Source: Paraburkholderia tagetis (GTDB lineage: Bacteria > Pseudomonadota > Gammaproteobacteria > Burkholderiales > Burkholderiaceae). Taken from it: a DNA stretch of 64,000 nucleotides. The stretch is taken from assembly GCF_022213065.1 (NCBI RefSeq), contig NZ_JAKLJA010000039.1:1-64000 (forward strand). The letters run 5' to 3'. A program made the position numbers and the translations under genes. The notes beneath the pieces are model-generated. The model did not search any database. It saw nothing but the letters and a program-made list of their open reading frames with translations, and had not been told where the DNA came from. Positions 1 to 7,528 of the stretch are shown here, piece after piece (position 1 is the first letter of the stretch; each line of letters opens with the position of its first letter).

Positions 1-88
1 GAATAGCACCGGAACCCATTTCTTCGCAAAATTCATCACAGAAAGGCAGGACCCCGAGACATTCGAGATGTTCCGACTGGGAACCTAG
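1..88 (+). CDS. Possible 3' end of a gene entering from the left edge (partial)
   Basis: A frame open from the window edge (first full codon at base 2) ends at a TAG at 86-88. It gives a 28-residue tail finishing in FEMFRLGT, rich in Phe, Glu and Thr and with normal composition. I do not recognise the family. Two minus-strand frames are also open over the same bases, so the assignment is weak. If real, this gene converges on the minus-strand secretion operon and its stop overlaps the stop of the small peptide gene by a few bases. The sequence to the left of the window would settle it. Confidence 0.35.
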   Translation, partial: NSTGTHFFAKFITERQDPETFEMFRLGT

Positions 89-189
89 CCGAAAATGGGC
101 TCGAATTCGGCACTCACGAGTTTCTCGGAATTCAGACCAAAACCGTCAGCTAACTTTTTAAGTGCTTTTGCATTGAGAGCCACAGCCAT
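85..189 (-). CDS. Small 34-residue peptide at the end of the type I secretion operon
   Basis: An ATG at 189 opens 34 codons, ending with TAG at 87-85. The peptide begins MAVALNAKALKKLADGFG and ends EFEPIFG. A Shine-Dalgarno-like GAGGG lies 9 bases before the ATG. The start is only 18 bases after the stop of the upstream secreted-protein gene, so the two are probably co-transcribed. There is no hydrophobic signal sequence and no Gly-Gly leader motif. The N-terminal half has helix-forming Leu/Ala/Lys spacing and the C-terminal half is acidic and aromatic. I do not recognise a family. Position, ribosome site and operon context suggest a real gene. A peptide substrate of the adjacent exporter is one reading, but nothing in the sequence proves it. 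Confidence 0.5.
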   Translation of the reverse strand: MAVALNAKALKKLADGFGLNSEKLVSAEFEPIFG

Positions 190-207
190 CTTTAGTTTCC
201 CTCGTTT

Positions 208-996
208 TTAATTTTTCTTTAATTCGACAAGAACACGAGAAAGCTCGCCGGCCGAATTGAATCCAACCGTAAGTTTCTTCTCGATTTGACCGTCTACCTG
301 TTCGAACTTCCACGTTTCGTTTCCGTGGGGAGCGGTAGCTTCACCCGGACCGCCATGGGGAGATGGCTGCGGTGGCACGCGAACAAATTTCTTCGCGAAT
401 ATCCGCTCGGTTCTATCAAAGTCAGGGCCACCTTCATAAACCCCAAAATTAAGGACTGCTGTGACTGAGCCAGATTGATGTGTTGTTTTTCCGCCTCCAA
501 ATCGGGCGCCGGAAGTTGATCCACCAAAAGATTCGGACAACTTTATTCGCGGAATCACCGATCCTGGCACGTTCGCCATAATCGAAATTTGACGATCCGC
601 TCCGTTAGCGTCATCGAATATGCTAATTTCTTCTAGATTAAAAATATCTTTCAGATAGGCCTCGGTATAGAACGCATCTTGCAACAGGAGATCGTCGTCA
701 AAAATGACCTTGAGGTTCTGAGCAAATTCGACGGAAGTTTTCGGCTTGGATATCATCTGCGTCACCCCTTCTCCACCTTGCGGGGAAGCGGACTGGTTTG
801 TCGGCAAATCCGCTTGTTGTGCGGAATTCAGATGGCTCGTCAATGTGCGAGCCATTTGCGGCGCATCCTCCGGTTGCGCATAACGCAGGTTTCCCGGCAA
901 CGTGGTCGGCATATCGGACACCGGCGTCGGCTGCGCATAACTTATGTTGCTTGCCACGGTGGCGGTCGCCACTGCGGCTGCTGTCACGACTTTCAT
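208..996 (-). CDS. Secreted protein of unknown function, linked to a type I secretion system
   Basis: A 262-residue protein. The start was chosen at the ATG at 996 because AGAGGAG lies about 8 bases upstream; a longer frame begins with TTG at 1014. The N-terminus is a typical Sec signal: MK, then an Ala/Val-rich core, then a cleavage-like SYAQP around residue 22. The mature region starts Pro/Thr/Gln-rich (about 23-85), then has a more ordered part containing two Gly-rich loops (GGSTSGARFGGGK, and GGPGEATAPHGNE near the C-terminus). I recognise no domain. It follows the HlyD-like gene after 156 bases on the same strand, so it probably belongs to the same operon. A Sec signal is unexpected for a type I substrate, so it may be a periplasmic accessory or immunity-like factor rather than cargo. 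The base composition is visibly lower in GC than the exporter genes. Confidence 0.7.
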   Translation of the reverse strand: MKVVTAAAVATATVASNISYAQPTPVSDMPTTLPGNLRYAQPEDAPQMARTLTSHLNSAQQADLPTNQSASPQGGEGVTQMISKPKTSVEFAQNLKVIFDDDLLLQDAFYTEAYLKDIFNLEEISIFDDANGADRQISIMANVPGSVIPRIKLSESFGGSTSGARFGGGKTTHQSGSVTAVLNFGVYEGGPDFDRTERIFAKKFVRVPPQPSPHGGPGEATAPHGNETWKFEQVDGQIEKKLTVGFNSAGELSRVLVELKKN

Positions 997-1152
997 CAGT
1001 CTTGCTCCTCTCAAAAGCAGCGTTTAACAACCAGGTTACGGAGTTAATCGGACACACTCCGAACTCATTAAAAATAGATCTTTCTGAACGGCTTAAATGT
1101 CGGCCGCCACCCGGCAATTAGCTAGTCCAGCTTCCCGCATAACTTCGCCAAG

Positions 1153-2532
1153 CTAATCCCGCATCGATTTACGAATCCCGTCCTTGACCGGTTCGAGCAG
1201 GTAATCGAAGGCCGAGCGCGCATGTGTGCGGATATACACCTCGGTGCGCAGCCCGGGCCCGAGTGCGACTGGCTCCTTGGCAAGGCGGTTGGCCTTATCC
1301 AGTGCTTGCGCCGGAACCTCGACCCGCACCACGTAGAATCGAGTCCGCTTATCGCTGTCGGTCAGCGCGTCTGCCGAAATGTAAGTGACCTTACCGTCAA
1401 GCATCGGCGTAGTGCGCGAGTTGTAGGCCGTCAAGCGAACGTCGGCGTGGCTCCCCAGCGCAATCTCGCGCACATCGTCCGGCCTGATGTTCGCTTCCAC
1501 GATTAGCGGCGCATTTACGGGGACGACGTCAACGATCGGCTCGCGAGGTGCCACCACCGCGCCAATCGTGTGCACCTTCAGTCCGACGATCACGCCCGCC
1601 ACCGGCGCGCTCACGCGGGTCCGGGCCGACTGATCCCGGGCCGGACGAAGCCGCTCGCCGATCTGGATTGCGCGCGTAGTGGCATCCTTCAGTTCATCGT
1701 CGGCCGCTTTCACATAGTCGTGACGCAACCCGGCGATGCGAAGTTCGAGATCGGTCTGCCGCTGTTTGGCGCGGCTCAGATCGGCGGTGCCGGACTGGAC
1801 CCGCGAGAGTGCGTCGGCCTCGGTCCGCTGCAAATCGAGCACCTTCGTTTCAGCGACGAAACCCTCCTGCTGCAAGGCTTCGTTGGTCCGCCGCTGCTGG
1901 CGTGCCATGTCGTAACTGCGGTTCATCGTCTGGATCAGTTGCGAACTGATGGCGATTTCCTGGCGAGTCTGCGCCAGTTCGGTGCGCAGCATCGTGCTCT
2001 GGTCGACGAACGCGCGCCGGCGTGCGACGAACAGCGAGGATTCGCGTGCCAACAATTCGGCGACACGCGGATCGTCGCGCTGATTTTCGAGCGCAGCCGG
2101 AAACGCCAGCGTTTCCTTCATCTCGCGCTCGGCCGAGAGTCGCGCGATCTTCGCCTGTTCCGCATCGGATTGCGCCTGCAACGCCGACAGTTCGGCCGCC
2201 GGGCCCACGTTGTCGAGCACAACCAGCACCTGGCCGGCCTTCACGCGGTCACCGTCCCGGACCAGGATTTGCTTCACGATTCCGCCTTCCAGATGCTGCA
2301 CCGTTTTGCGCTCGCCTTCGGTGCGCACCGAGCCTTCCGCGACGACGGCACCGGAGAGCGGCGCGAGAGCGGCCCACCCACACATCAAACCGAGGCCCAC
2401 GGCGACACCTGCAACACTGGCACCGATCAACCTGCGCGGCAGCGGCAGCATGCTGTCGGCGGATGCCACGGAATCAGGCCACCACCGTTTCACGGTTTCG
2501 CCCACGCGATGCAACCAAATGAACGTTCTCAT
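1153..2532 (-). CDS. HlyD/PrtE-family type I secretion membrane fusion protein
   Basis: A 459-residue periplasmic adaptor that links the inner-membrane ABC exporter to the TolC-like outer-membrane channel. Residues 1-35 are cytoplasmic; a membrane segment lies at about 35-60 (the GASVAGVAVGLGL stretch). A lipoyl/beta-barrel part begins near EGSVRTEGERKTVQHLEGG. A long coiled coil follows at about 120-290 (Gln/Glu/Arg/Leu-rich), then the second half of the barrel with the RVSAPVAGVIVGLKVHTIG motif typical of HlyD proteins. Its ATG overlaps the stop of the ABC gene by 4 bases, showing translational coupling. The length is normal for the PrtE branch. Confidence in the family is high; the cargo is unknown. 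Confidence 0.93.
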   Translation of the reverse strand: MRTFIWLHRVGETVKRWWPDSVASADSMLPLPRRLIGASVAGVAVGLGLMCGWAALAPLSGAVVAEGSVRTEGERKTVQHLEGGIVKQILVRDGDRVKAGQVLVVLDNVGPAAELSALQAQSDAEQAKIARLSAEREMKETLAFPAALENQRDDPRVAELLARESSLFVARRRAFVDQSTMLRTELAQTRQEIAISSQLIQTMNRSYDMARQQRRTNEALQQEGFVAETKVLDLQRTEADALSRVQSGTADLSRAKQRQTDLELRIAGLRHDYVKAADDELKDATTRAIQIGERLRPARDQSARTRVSAPVAGVIVGLKVHTIGAVVAPREPIVDVVPVNAPLIVEANIRPDDVREIALGSHADVRLTAYNSRTTPMLDGKVTYISADALTDSDKRTRFYVVRVEVPAQALDKANRLAKEPVALGPGLRTEVYIRTHARSAFDYLLEPVKDGIRKSMRD

Positions 2533-4325
2533 CGGATGTGCTCCATCGCCGGTTCGAGCGTCGGCACCTGGGCCGCCTGCAGTGAGGACCGGCTCGCCTG
2601 CAGCGCAGCGAGCTCGATACCGGGAGGCATGCCGCTGGCGTCGTCGGTCCGGCTGGCCCCTGCGCGTGAACCGCTGTCGGCCTGCCCTGGTCCGTGCGGC
2701 GTTTCAAGCTGTTCCATTTGACCAGCGCGCAGCCGCAATATCTGGTCAGCCACCGCAAGCAGCGACGGCCGGTGGGTGACCGCGATGATGGTCACGCCAT
2801 CGGCTTTCAGTTGGCGCAGCACGCGATCTAGCGCCGCTTCGCCCAGCATGTCCAGACTCGCGTTGGGTTCGTCCAGCAGCAGCACAGCAGGCTCCCCGTA
2901 CAAGGCGCGCGCGAGGGCGATGCGCTGGCGCTGGCCGCCGGACAACAGCTCACCGGCGTCCCCGATCAGCGTCTCGTAACCCTCGGGGAGATTCAAGATC
3001 ATCTCGTGGACCTCTGCTCGCTGTGCCGCCCGCACGATCGCGGCCGAGTCGAGTGGGAGCGGCTTCGCAGTCCGTGCGATGTTTTCCGCGACGGTGCCCG
3101 CGAACAGCTCGACGTCCTGCGGAACGTACCCGAGATACCGGCCCAAAGAAGATCTGGGCCACTGCGCCACGTCAGCGCCATCCAGCCGCACCGCGCCCGC
3201 CTGGGGACGCCAGAGCCCGGCGATGACCCGCAGCAACGTCGATTTTCCGGATGCGCTGTGCCCCGTGATCACCAACGTCTGGCCCGCGGCCAGCGTGAAA
3301 TTGATGCCGCGCAGCAGCAGTCGTCCCAGCCCCGGCGTTCGCGACGGCACGCTGAACGAGATTTGCTCGACACGGATTTCGCCGGTCGGCGGCGGCAGCG
3401 CGATTGTTTCAGCCTCGATCTGAGCCGTGAGCAATGCGTTCAAACGAGGCCAGGCCTCGCGCAGTTCTCCTGCTTGCTTCCAGTTGCCGATCAACTGTTC
3501 AATCGGCGCCAGCGCCTTGCCGAGCAGGATGGTCGTAGCGAGCATCACGCCTGGCGTCGCATGGCCCGATATCACGAGCCACGCACCGGCGGCCATCATG
3601 ATCACCTGAATCGCCTGCCGCAGCCCCTTGGTCACGTCGCGATAGAACGCGCTGCGGTCCGACACGTCGCGCTGCGCGGCGATGTAGTCGCGCTTGCGCG
3701 CATCCCATGCACCCACCAGGCTATCCACCATGCCCAGCACGGTCATGACTTCGGCATTGCGGATCAGGTGCTGGTAGAACGAATCCCCCTCCCGCTGCCG
3801 CGCGAGGTAAGACTCGATGCCCTTGCGCGTGAGCCGGTCGTTGACCAGGGCGACGCCAATCAACAGCAGCGCACTGATCACCGCAATCAGCGCCAGGGAC
3901 CAGTGAAAGAGGCCGATGACGACCACGTAGACGACCAACCACGGGGCGTCGAAAAATGCGATCACGCCGGACCCCGCGAGAAACGCCCGCAACGTATTGA
4001 TATCGCCCTGACTCGCGATCGCTCGTGACGGCAGCCGATGGGCGTGAGCAGAAATTTGCGCCTGCAACGCGAGTCGCTCGACCCGATTGCCAATCTGCAC
4101 GCCCAAGTCCGACAAGATCCGGCTGCGGGCGATATCGACGCCCAGGTTCATCCCGAGTGCGATCGCCATGAAGGCCATCAGCATCAGCAGCGTTTGAATG
4201 CTCTGGCTCGGCAGCACGCGGTCGTAGACCTGGAGCAGGTAGATGGTCGGCGTCAACAGAAGCAAATTTGATGCGATACCGAACGCGGCCGCGATCAGCA
4301 GATGGCGTCTGATGAGTTGATACAT
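2529..4325 (-). CDS. Type I secretion ABC transporter, permease fused to ATPase (PrtD-like)
   Basis: A 598-residue half-transporter that energises one-step export across both membranes. The membrane domain covers about residues 10-290, with hydrophobic segments near 12-32, 45-65, 125-160 and 240-270. The nucleotide-binding domain has a Walker A at 355-363 (GHSASGKST), the signature LSGGQRQR near 463, a Walker B (AVLLLDEP) near 485 and the switch His in VTHR. There is no N-terminal C39 peptidase domain, so double-glycine leaders would not be cleaved by this protein. The C-terminal 50 residues are a Ser/Ala/Gly-rich extension past the family core. The start ATG shares a base with the tolC-like stop. 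It forms a tripartite exporter with the flanking genes. Confidence 0.93.
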   Translation of the reverse strand: MYQLIRRHLLIAAAFGIASNLLLLTPTIYLLQVYDRVLPSQSIQTLLMLMAFMAIALGMNLGVDIARSRILSDLGVQIGNRVERLALQAQISAHAHRLPSRAIASQGDINTLRAFLAGSGVIAFFDAPWLVVYVVVIGLFHWSLALIAVISALLLIGVALVNDRLTRKGIESYLARQREGDSFYQHLIRNAEVMTVLGMVDSLVGAWDARKRDYIAAQRDVSDRSAFYRDVTKGLRQAIQVIMMAAGAWLVISGHATPGVMLATTILLGKALAPIEQLIGNWKQAGELREAWPRLNALLTAQIEAETIALPPPTGEIRVEQISFSVPSRTPGLGRLLLRGINFTLAAGQTLVITGHSASGKSTLLRVIAGLWRPQAGAVRLDGADVAQWPRSSLGRYLGYVPQDVELFAGTVAENIARTAKPLPLDSAAIVRAAQRAEVHEMILNLPEGYETLIGDAGELLSGGQRQRIALARALYGEPAVLLLDEPNASLDMLGEAALDRVLRQLKADGVTIIAVTHRPSLLAVADQILRLRAGQMEQLETPHGPGQADSGSRAGASRTDDASGMPPGIELAALQASRSSLQAAQVPTLEPAMEHIR

Positions 4326-5779
4326 TAGTGCATCTCCGATGCGCCGGAGGTCGGTGTACGCGCGGGAATATTCTCAACCAGTATCGTGTCGAGGGCAGCA
4401 AGGTCGGCCTCGCCCAGATCGGCGGTACTCGCTTTCAGCTTCAGCGCCTGCGCGAGCGTTTCCGCGCGGGCGCGCGCCAGGTTCCGCTGTGCCCGGTAGA
4501 GCTTGTCCCCTGCGTCGAGCACATCGGCGTTCACTCGAACACCGACCCGGTAGCCGGTCTGATTCGAGCGCAACGCGACAGTGGCGGACCGCACCGCGCT
4601 CGCAAGTGCATCGGTCTGCGCCAGCCCTCGCGTGACGCCCAGATAGGCGTCGTGGGCTGTGAGCCGGGCGCTGCGCTGGGCATCGTCCAGATCTTCGCGA
4701 GCCTTATCTTCCAGCGCAAGCGCTTCACGAACCTTGCTACGGGTCATCAGGCCGTCGGTCAGTGGCAACGATATCTGGATGCCGACGTAGCCGGAGCTGC
4801 CCCGGCTCGCTCCCGTATAGAAGTTCGTCTGACCGTTGATAAACGCCGCATTGCCGTTGCTGACATTGCCGACCAGGCCGACGGTGGGGTAGTCGCCAGC
4901 GCGTGCCTTGCTCCGCTCGCGGCTGGCAAGCTGGATCGCGATCATTTTCCGACGCACCCCGTAATCCGCGGTGGCCGCCGTGTCCATCCACTGTTCCAGC
5001 GTAGCTGGCTCCACGGGCGGCCAACGTGCATCGTCGCGCCATCCGTCTACCCTGTCGACGGGATGGCCGACAATCTTCTGGAGCGCCGCGTAGCTTGTAT
5101 CGAGCTGCGTTTGTGCGGCGACTTCGTCGGCCCGTGCGGCATCGAAGCCGGCCAGCGCCTCATTCGTATCAACGATGGTCGCATCTCCCAGTGCGAAGCG
5201 GCGCTCCGCGAGCGCCAGTTGTTCCGCGACGGCCTTACGGTGGCCGAGGGCGAGCGCAAGATCGTCCTGCGCATTTAATGCGGTCAGATAGGCGTGGGCA
5301 ACACGGAGGAGCAAGTCCTGCTTCGCTTGCGCCAGCGCAAGATCGGCATCCATCGCAAGGAGCTGGCCCTGCTGCCAGCTTTCCCACGCGGCCCAATTGA
5401 AGAGCGGTTGATTCAGCGTCAGGGTGAAGCCGTTGGTCGAATAGCCGGGTATGGTCTGCCCTGGAATCCGCACGCCATTGCGATAGATGACCTGCTGGAT
5501 GCCAACTTGCGGCAGCAGTCCCGCCCGTCCTTGGGGCGCTTTTTCGATGCCCGCACGCCAGGCAGCCTCTGCACTCCTGAATGCTGCATCCGCCGCGAGC
5601 GCCTCGCTTGCGAGACTCCCCAGACTGGACGCGTTGGCGGTCGTCACCGGCGCAATCACGAGAAAGCATGTGATTGCCTTCACCGCATTACACACAGCGT
5701 GCCAATTACGCTCCGCCTTGCGATTGCGTTCTCGTGATATGCCCCATGTTTTTTGGCGGTGCCTGCTGCAGTTGCTCAT
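4325..5779 (-). CDS. TolC-family outer-membrane efflux/secretion protein
   Basis: A 484-residue outer-membrane channel subunit. The ATG at 5779 has AAGGAAA five bases upstream and gives a charged leader of about 30 residues, followed by a hydrophobic signal core (AITCFLVIAPV) and an ANASS cleavage-like site. The rest has the two-repeat TolC pattern: long amphipathic helices with ALNAQDDLALA (about 165-175) and the NQPLFNW and QISLPLTDG turns that lead into beta strands. It is the first gene of the secretion operon and carries no protease or toxin domain. Type I operons of this order (TolC, ABC, HlyD) often export an RTX protein, but no RTX repeats occur in this window. Confidence 0.92.
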   Translation of the reverse strand: MSNCSRHRQKTWGISRERNRKAERNWHAVCNAVKAITCFLVIAPVTTANASSLGSLASEALAADAAFRSAEAAWRAGIEKAPQGRAGLLPQVGIQQVIYRNGVRIPGQTIPGYSTNGFTLTLNQPLFNWAAWESWQQGQLLAMDADLALAQAKQDLLLRVAHAYLTALNAQDDLALALGHRKAVAEQLALAERRFALGDATIVDTNEALAGFDAARADEVAAQTQLDTSYAALQKIVGHPVDRVDGWRDDARWPPVEPATLEQWMDTAATADYGVRRKMIAIQLASRERSKARAGDYPTVGLVGNVSNGNAAFINGQTNFYTGASRGSSGYVGIQISLPLTDGLMTRSKVREALALEDKAREDLDDAQRSARLTAHDAYLGVTRGLAQTDALASAVRSATVALRSNQTGYRVGVRVNADVLDAGDKLYRAQRNLARARAETLAQALKLKASTADLGEADLAALDTILVENIPARTPTSGASEMH

Positions 5780-6489
5780 CGTTTCCTTTATTCGCGCATC
5801 CGGTGCGGCAGCGCTCGATCAATGGCGCATGTCGTTGGGGCCGGAATCGGGGGGCCAGTCTGCAGCAGTGGCTTTGCTCCGTGCCGTGACTGAACTTGAC
5901 GAATCAAACTGGTGAGCTGTTCGGCAAGATCGAGTGCCTGACCAAGCTCGGTGTGCATCGCGACCGCTCGGACCAATGCAACAAGGCGGCCGTGCGGCAC
6001 TACGCGCGCCGCTGCACCAACCGCCCTCAATTCGTAAGCAAGGGTATCCGACCTTAAAGCTTACAAATACCTTAAATTGGCAATAAAACCGTGCATCGTG
6101 GGATGATTTGCCGCTCGTCAAGGGATCGACTCAGGCCGTTATTCGGAGAGTGAGACGAGCGGAGCGTGCGGAAGGCGAAGAAACGAGGATTGAAGCGGGA
6201 TGTGAGGGGGAAACGCAAGCAAGGGGAAACGAGCGTCCCGTAGATACTTTTTGCCGCACATATGCGTGGCACATATGAGGACACCTACTCATTGGCAAGA
6301 AACGATGCAGGTGACATAGCCGCCTGCATCCGATCAACCAAATGCGCTCAATACCCCTCGTTTAACCAACCAACCCAGACATGCCTCTCGTATATGCCGC
6401 GCCTGCAGCCCGGCCACGCTTTAGCGTACACCTCCCCGCAGCGAGAGGCTGTCCGTGACGCCGGCCGGCGGCAGTTCCCCCCAAATCAC

Positions 6490-6505
6490 GCAACCCCAAG
6501 GTTGC
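6490..6505. promoter_or_regulatory. Upstream GCAACC-N4-GGTTGC inverted repeat (probable ArsR operator 1)
   Basis: The arms GCAACC and GGTTGC flank the spacer CCAA. The same arms recur 45 bases downstream in front of the SRPBCC start codon. ArsR-type regulators bind short inverted repeats, and an ArsR gene is the second gene of this operon, so autoregulation is the simplest reading. Confidence 0.6.
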
Positions 6506-6534
6506 AATTGCGAAAGCCCAGTGCCAGTCTTTAC

Positions 6535-6550
6535 GCAACCTCGAGGTTGC
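6535..6550. promoter_or_regulatory. Downstream GCAACC-TCGA-GGTTGC perfect palindrome (probable ArsR operator 2)
   Basis: A perfect 16-bp palindrome ending three bases before the ATG at 6554. It occupies the place where a Shine-Dalgarno sequence would be expected, and no other is visible. It could act as a DNA operator and, in the transcript, as a hairpin hiding the start. Confidence 0.6.
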
Positions 6551-6553
6551 ACT

Positions 6554-7060
6554 ATGAACCCCGACAATTCCGATCTCGACCGTATCGAGAAACGCATCGT
6601 CCTGCGTGCGCCGCGCGAACGCGTATGGCGCGCGATCAGCGAGGCAAAGCAGTTCGGCATTTGGTTCGGTGTCGCATTCGACGGCAAATTTGCGGCGGGA
6701 GCCCGCATCACCGGATGCATCGCCCCGACGCAGGTCGACCCCGAGGTGGCGAAACTGCAGCAGCCCTATGTTGGCTTTCCATTCGATTTTCATATCGAGC
6801 GGATCGAGCCCATGAGTCTCTTTTCGTTTCGCTGGCATCCAAACGCGGTCGACCGCAATGCAGACTACTCGCGTGAGCCGATGACGCTGGTTGAATTCCG
6901 GCTGCAGGATGCGGACGAGGGCACACTGCTGACGATCACGGAATCCGGCTTCCATTCGATCCCGCTCGAGCGCCGAGCCCAGGCATTCACGAACAATGAC
7001 GGTGGCTGGACGCATCAATCCAGGCTCATCGAGCAATACCTCGATCAATTCGCATCGTGA
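6554..7060 (+). CDS. SRPBCC (AHSA1/START-like) domain protein
   Basis: A 168-residue protein with the Bet v1-like fold used to bind hydrophobic ligands. It begins with the family pattern: a strand (RIEKRIVLRAPRERVWRAIS), then FGIWFG, later strands around FHIERIEPMSLFSFRWHP, and a C-terminal helix (SRLIEQYLDQF). The ATG at 6554 was chosen because the domain starts there and it directly follows the operator palindrome; an in-frame ATG further upstream would translate the operators. The stop overlaps the ArsR start by one base (TGATG). SRPBCC/ArsR pairs are common and are usually autoregulated; the ligand is unknown. Confidence 0.88.
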   Translation: MNPDNSDLDRIEKRIVLRAPRERVWRAISEAKQFGIWFGVAFDGKFAAGARITGCIAPTQVDPEVAKLQQPYVGFPFDFHIERIEPMSLFSFRWHPNAVDRNADYSREPMTLVEFRLQDADEGTLLTITESGFHSIPLERRAQAFTNNDGGWTHQSRLIEQYLDQFAS

Positions 7061-7437
7061 TGCAGTCCTCAGCAAGCACTGCAAAAAAGCCCAACACGCC
7101 CAACAAGCTCCTCAGTGCAGCACCCGTGTTCGCCGCACTCGGAGACCCTGCGCGTCTGCGGATCGTCGCCAGACTATGCGAATCGGGTCCGCTTTCGATT
7201 GTGCGGCTCACCGAGGGCGCGGACATGACACGCCAGGCCGTGACGAAACATCTGCATGCGCTCTCGGACGCCGGCCTCGTGCGCAGCGAACGCAGCGGCC
7301 GCGAGAGCCTGTGGCGGCTCGACCCGCGGCGGCTGGAGGAGGCGCAACGCTATCTCGGCCAGATCTCCGCGCGATGGGATCAAGCACTCGTGCGGCTGAC
7401 GGCCCTCGTGGAGAGCGAGGGTCGCGACGAGGCCTGA
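7060..7437 (+). CDS. ArsR-family winged-helix transcriptional regulator
   Basis: A 125-residue repressor. The wHTH core runs from AALGDPARLRIVARL (about 25-40) through the recognition helix MTRQAVTKHLHALSDAGLV (about 60-80) and the wing RSGRESLWRLDP. No Cys-based metal site is present, since the CxC-type motif of ArsR/SmtB sensors is missing; the sole Cys (in ARLCES) is isolated. That fits the non-metal ArsR group paired with SRPBCC proteins. A GTG three bases earlier is an alternative start. Translational coupling to the SRPBCC gene is seen directly. The likely targets are the two palindromes at 6490-6550. Confidence 0.9.
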   Translation: MQSSASTAKKPNTPNKLLSAAPVFAALGDPARLRIVARLCESGPLSIVRLTEGADMTRQAVTKHLHALSDAGLVRSERSGRESLWRLDPRRLEEAQRYLGQISARWDQALVRLTALVESEGRDEA

Positions 7438-7528
7438 GTCCGCTTGAGTCCGCTTGAGCCTGCCAGAGTCCGCCACTCAGCGCCTTTCAGGCAGGCGACT
7501 CAAACTCGCTCATGCCCGCTCGAACACC

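Larger units (their letters stand above)
5780..6553. other. 774-bp intergenic region between the secretion operon and the SRPBCC gene
   Basis: No convincing gene. Short frames on both strands lack ribosome sites and recognisable motifs. It must hold the promoter of the minus-strand secretion operon. Reading that strand, an 8-base direct repeat TTTAAGGT occurs at 6076-6069 and 6058-6051, 18 bases apart, about 270-300 bases before tolC, in an AT-rich stretch; it may be a regulator site. The right end carries the two GCAACC operators annotated separately. The stretch 6120-6260 is purine-rich on the plus strand and I see nothing identifiable in it. Confidence 0.5.

Noticed and set aside
3006..4028. 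Plus-strand open frame opposite the secretion ABC gene
   Set aside because: Antisense to a gene with all ABC motifs; the composition is typical of a shadow frame.
5788..6337. Several short minus-strand frames upstream of the tolC-like gene
   Set aside because: The first start is a TTG without a ribosome site, products are unrelated to known families, and the frames overlap one another.
6362..7084. 240-codon minus-strand frame across the SRPBCC gene
   Set aside because: It covers the operators and the whole SRPBCC gene in antisense and has no ribosome site or family pattern.
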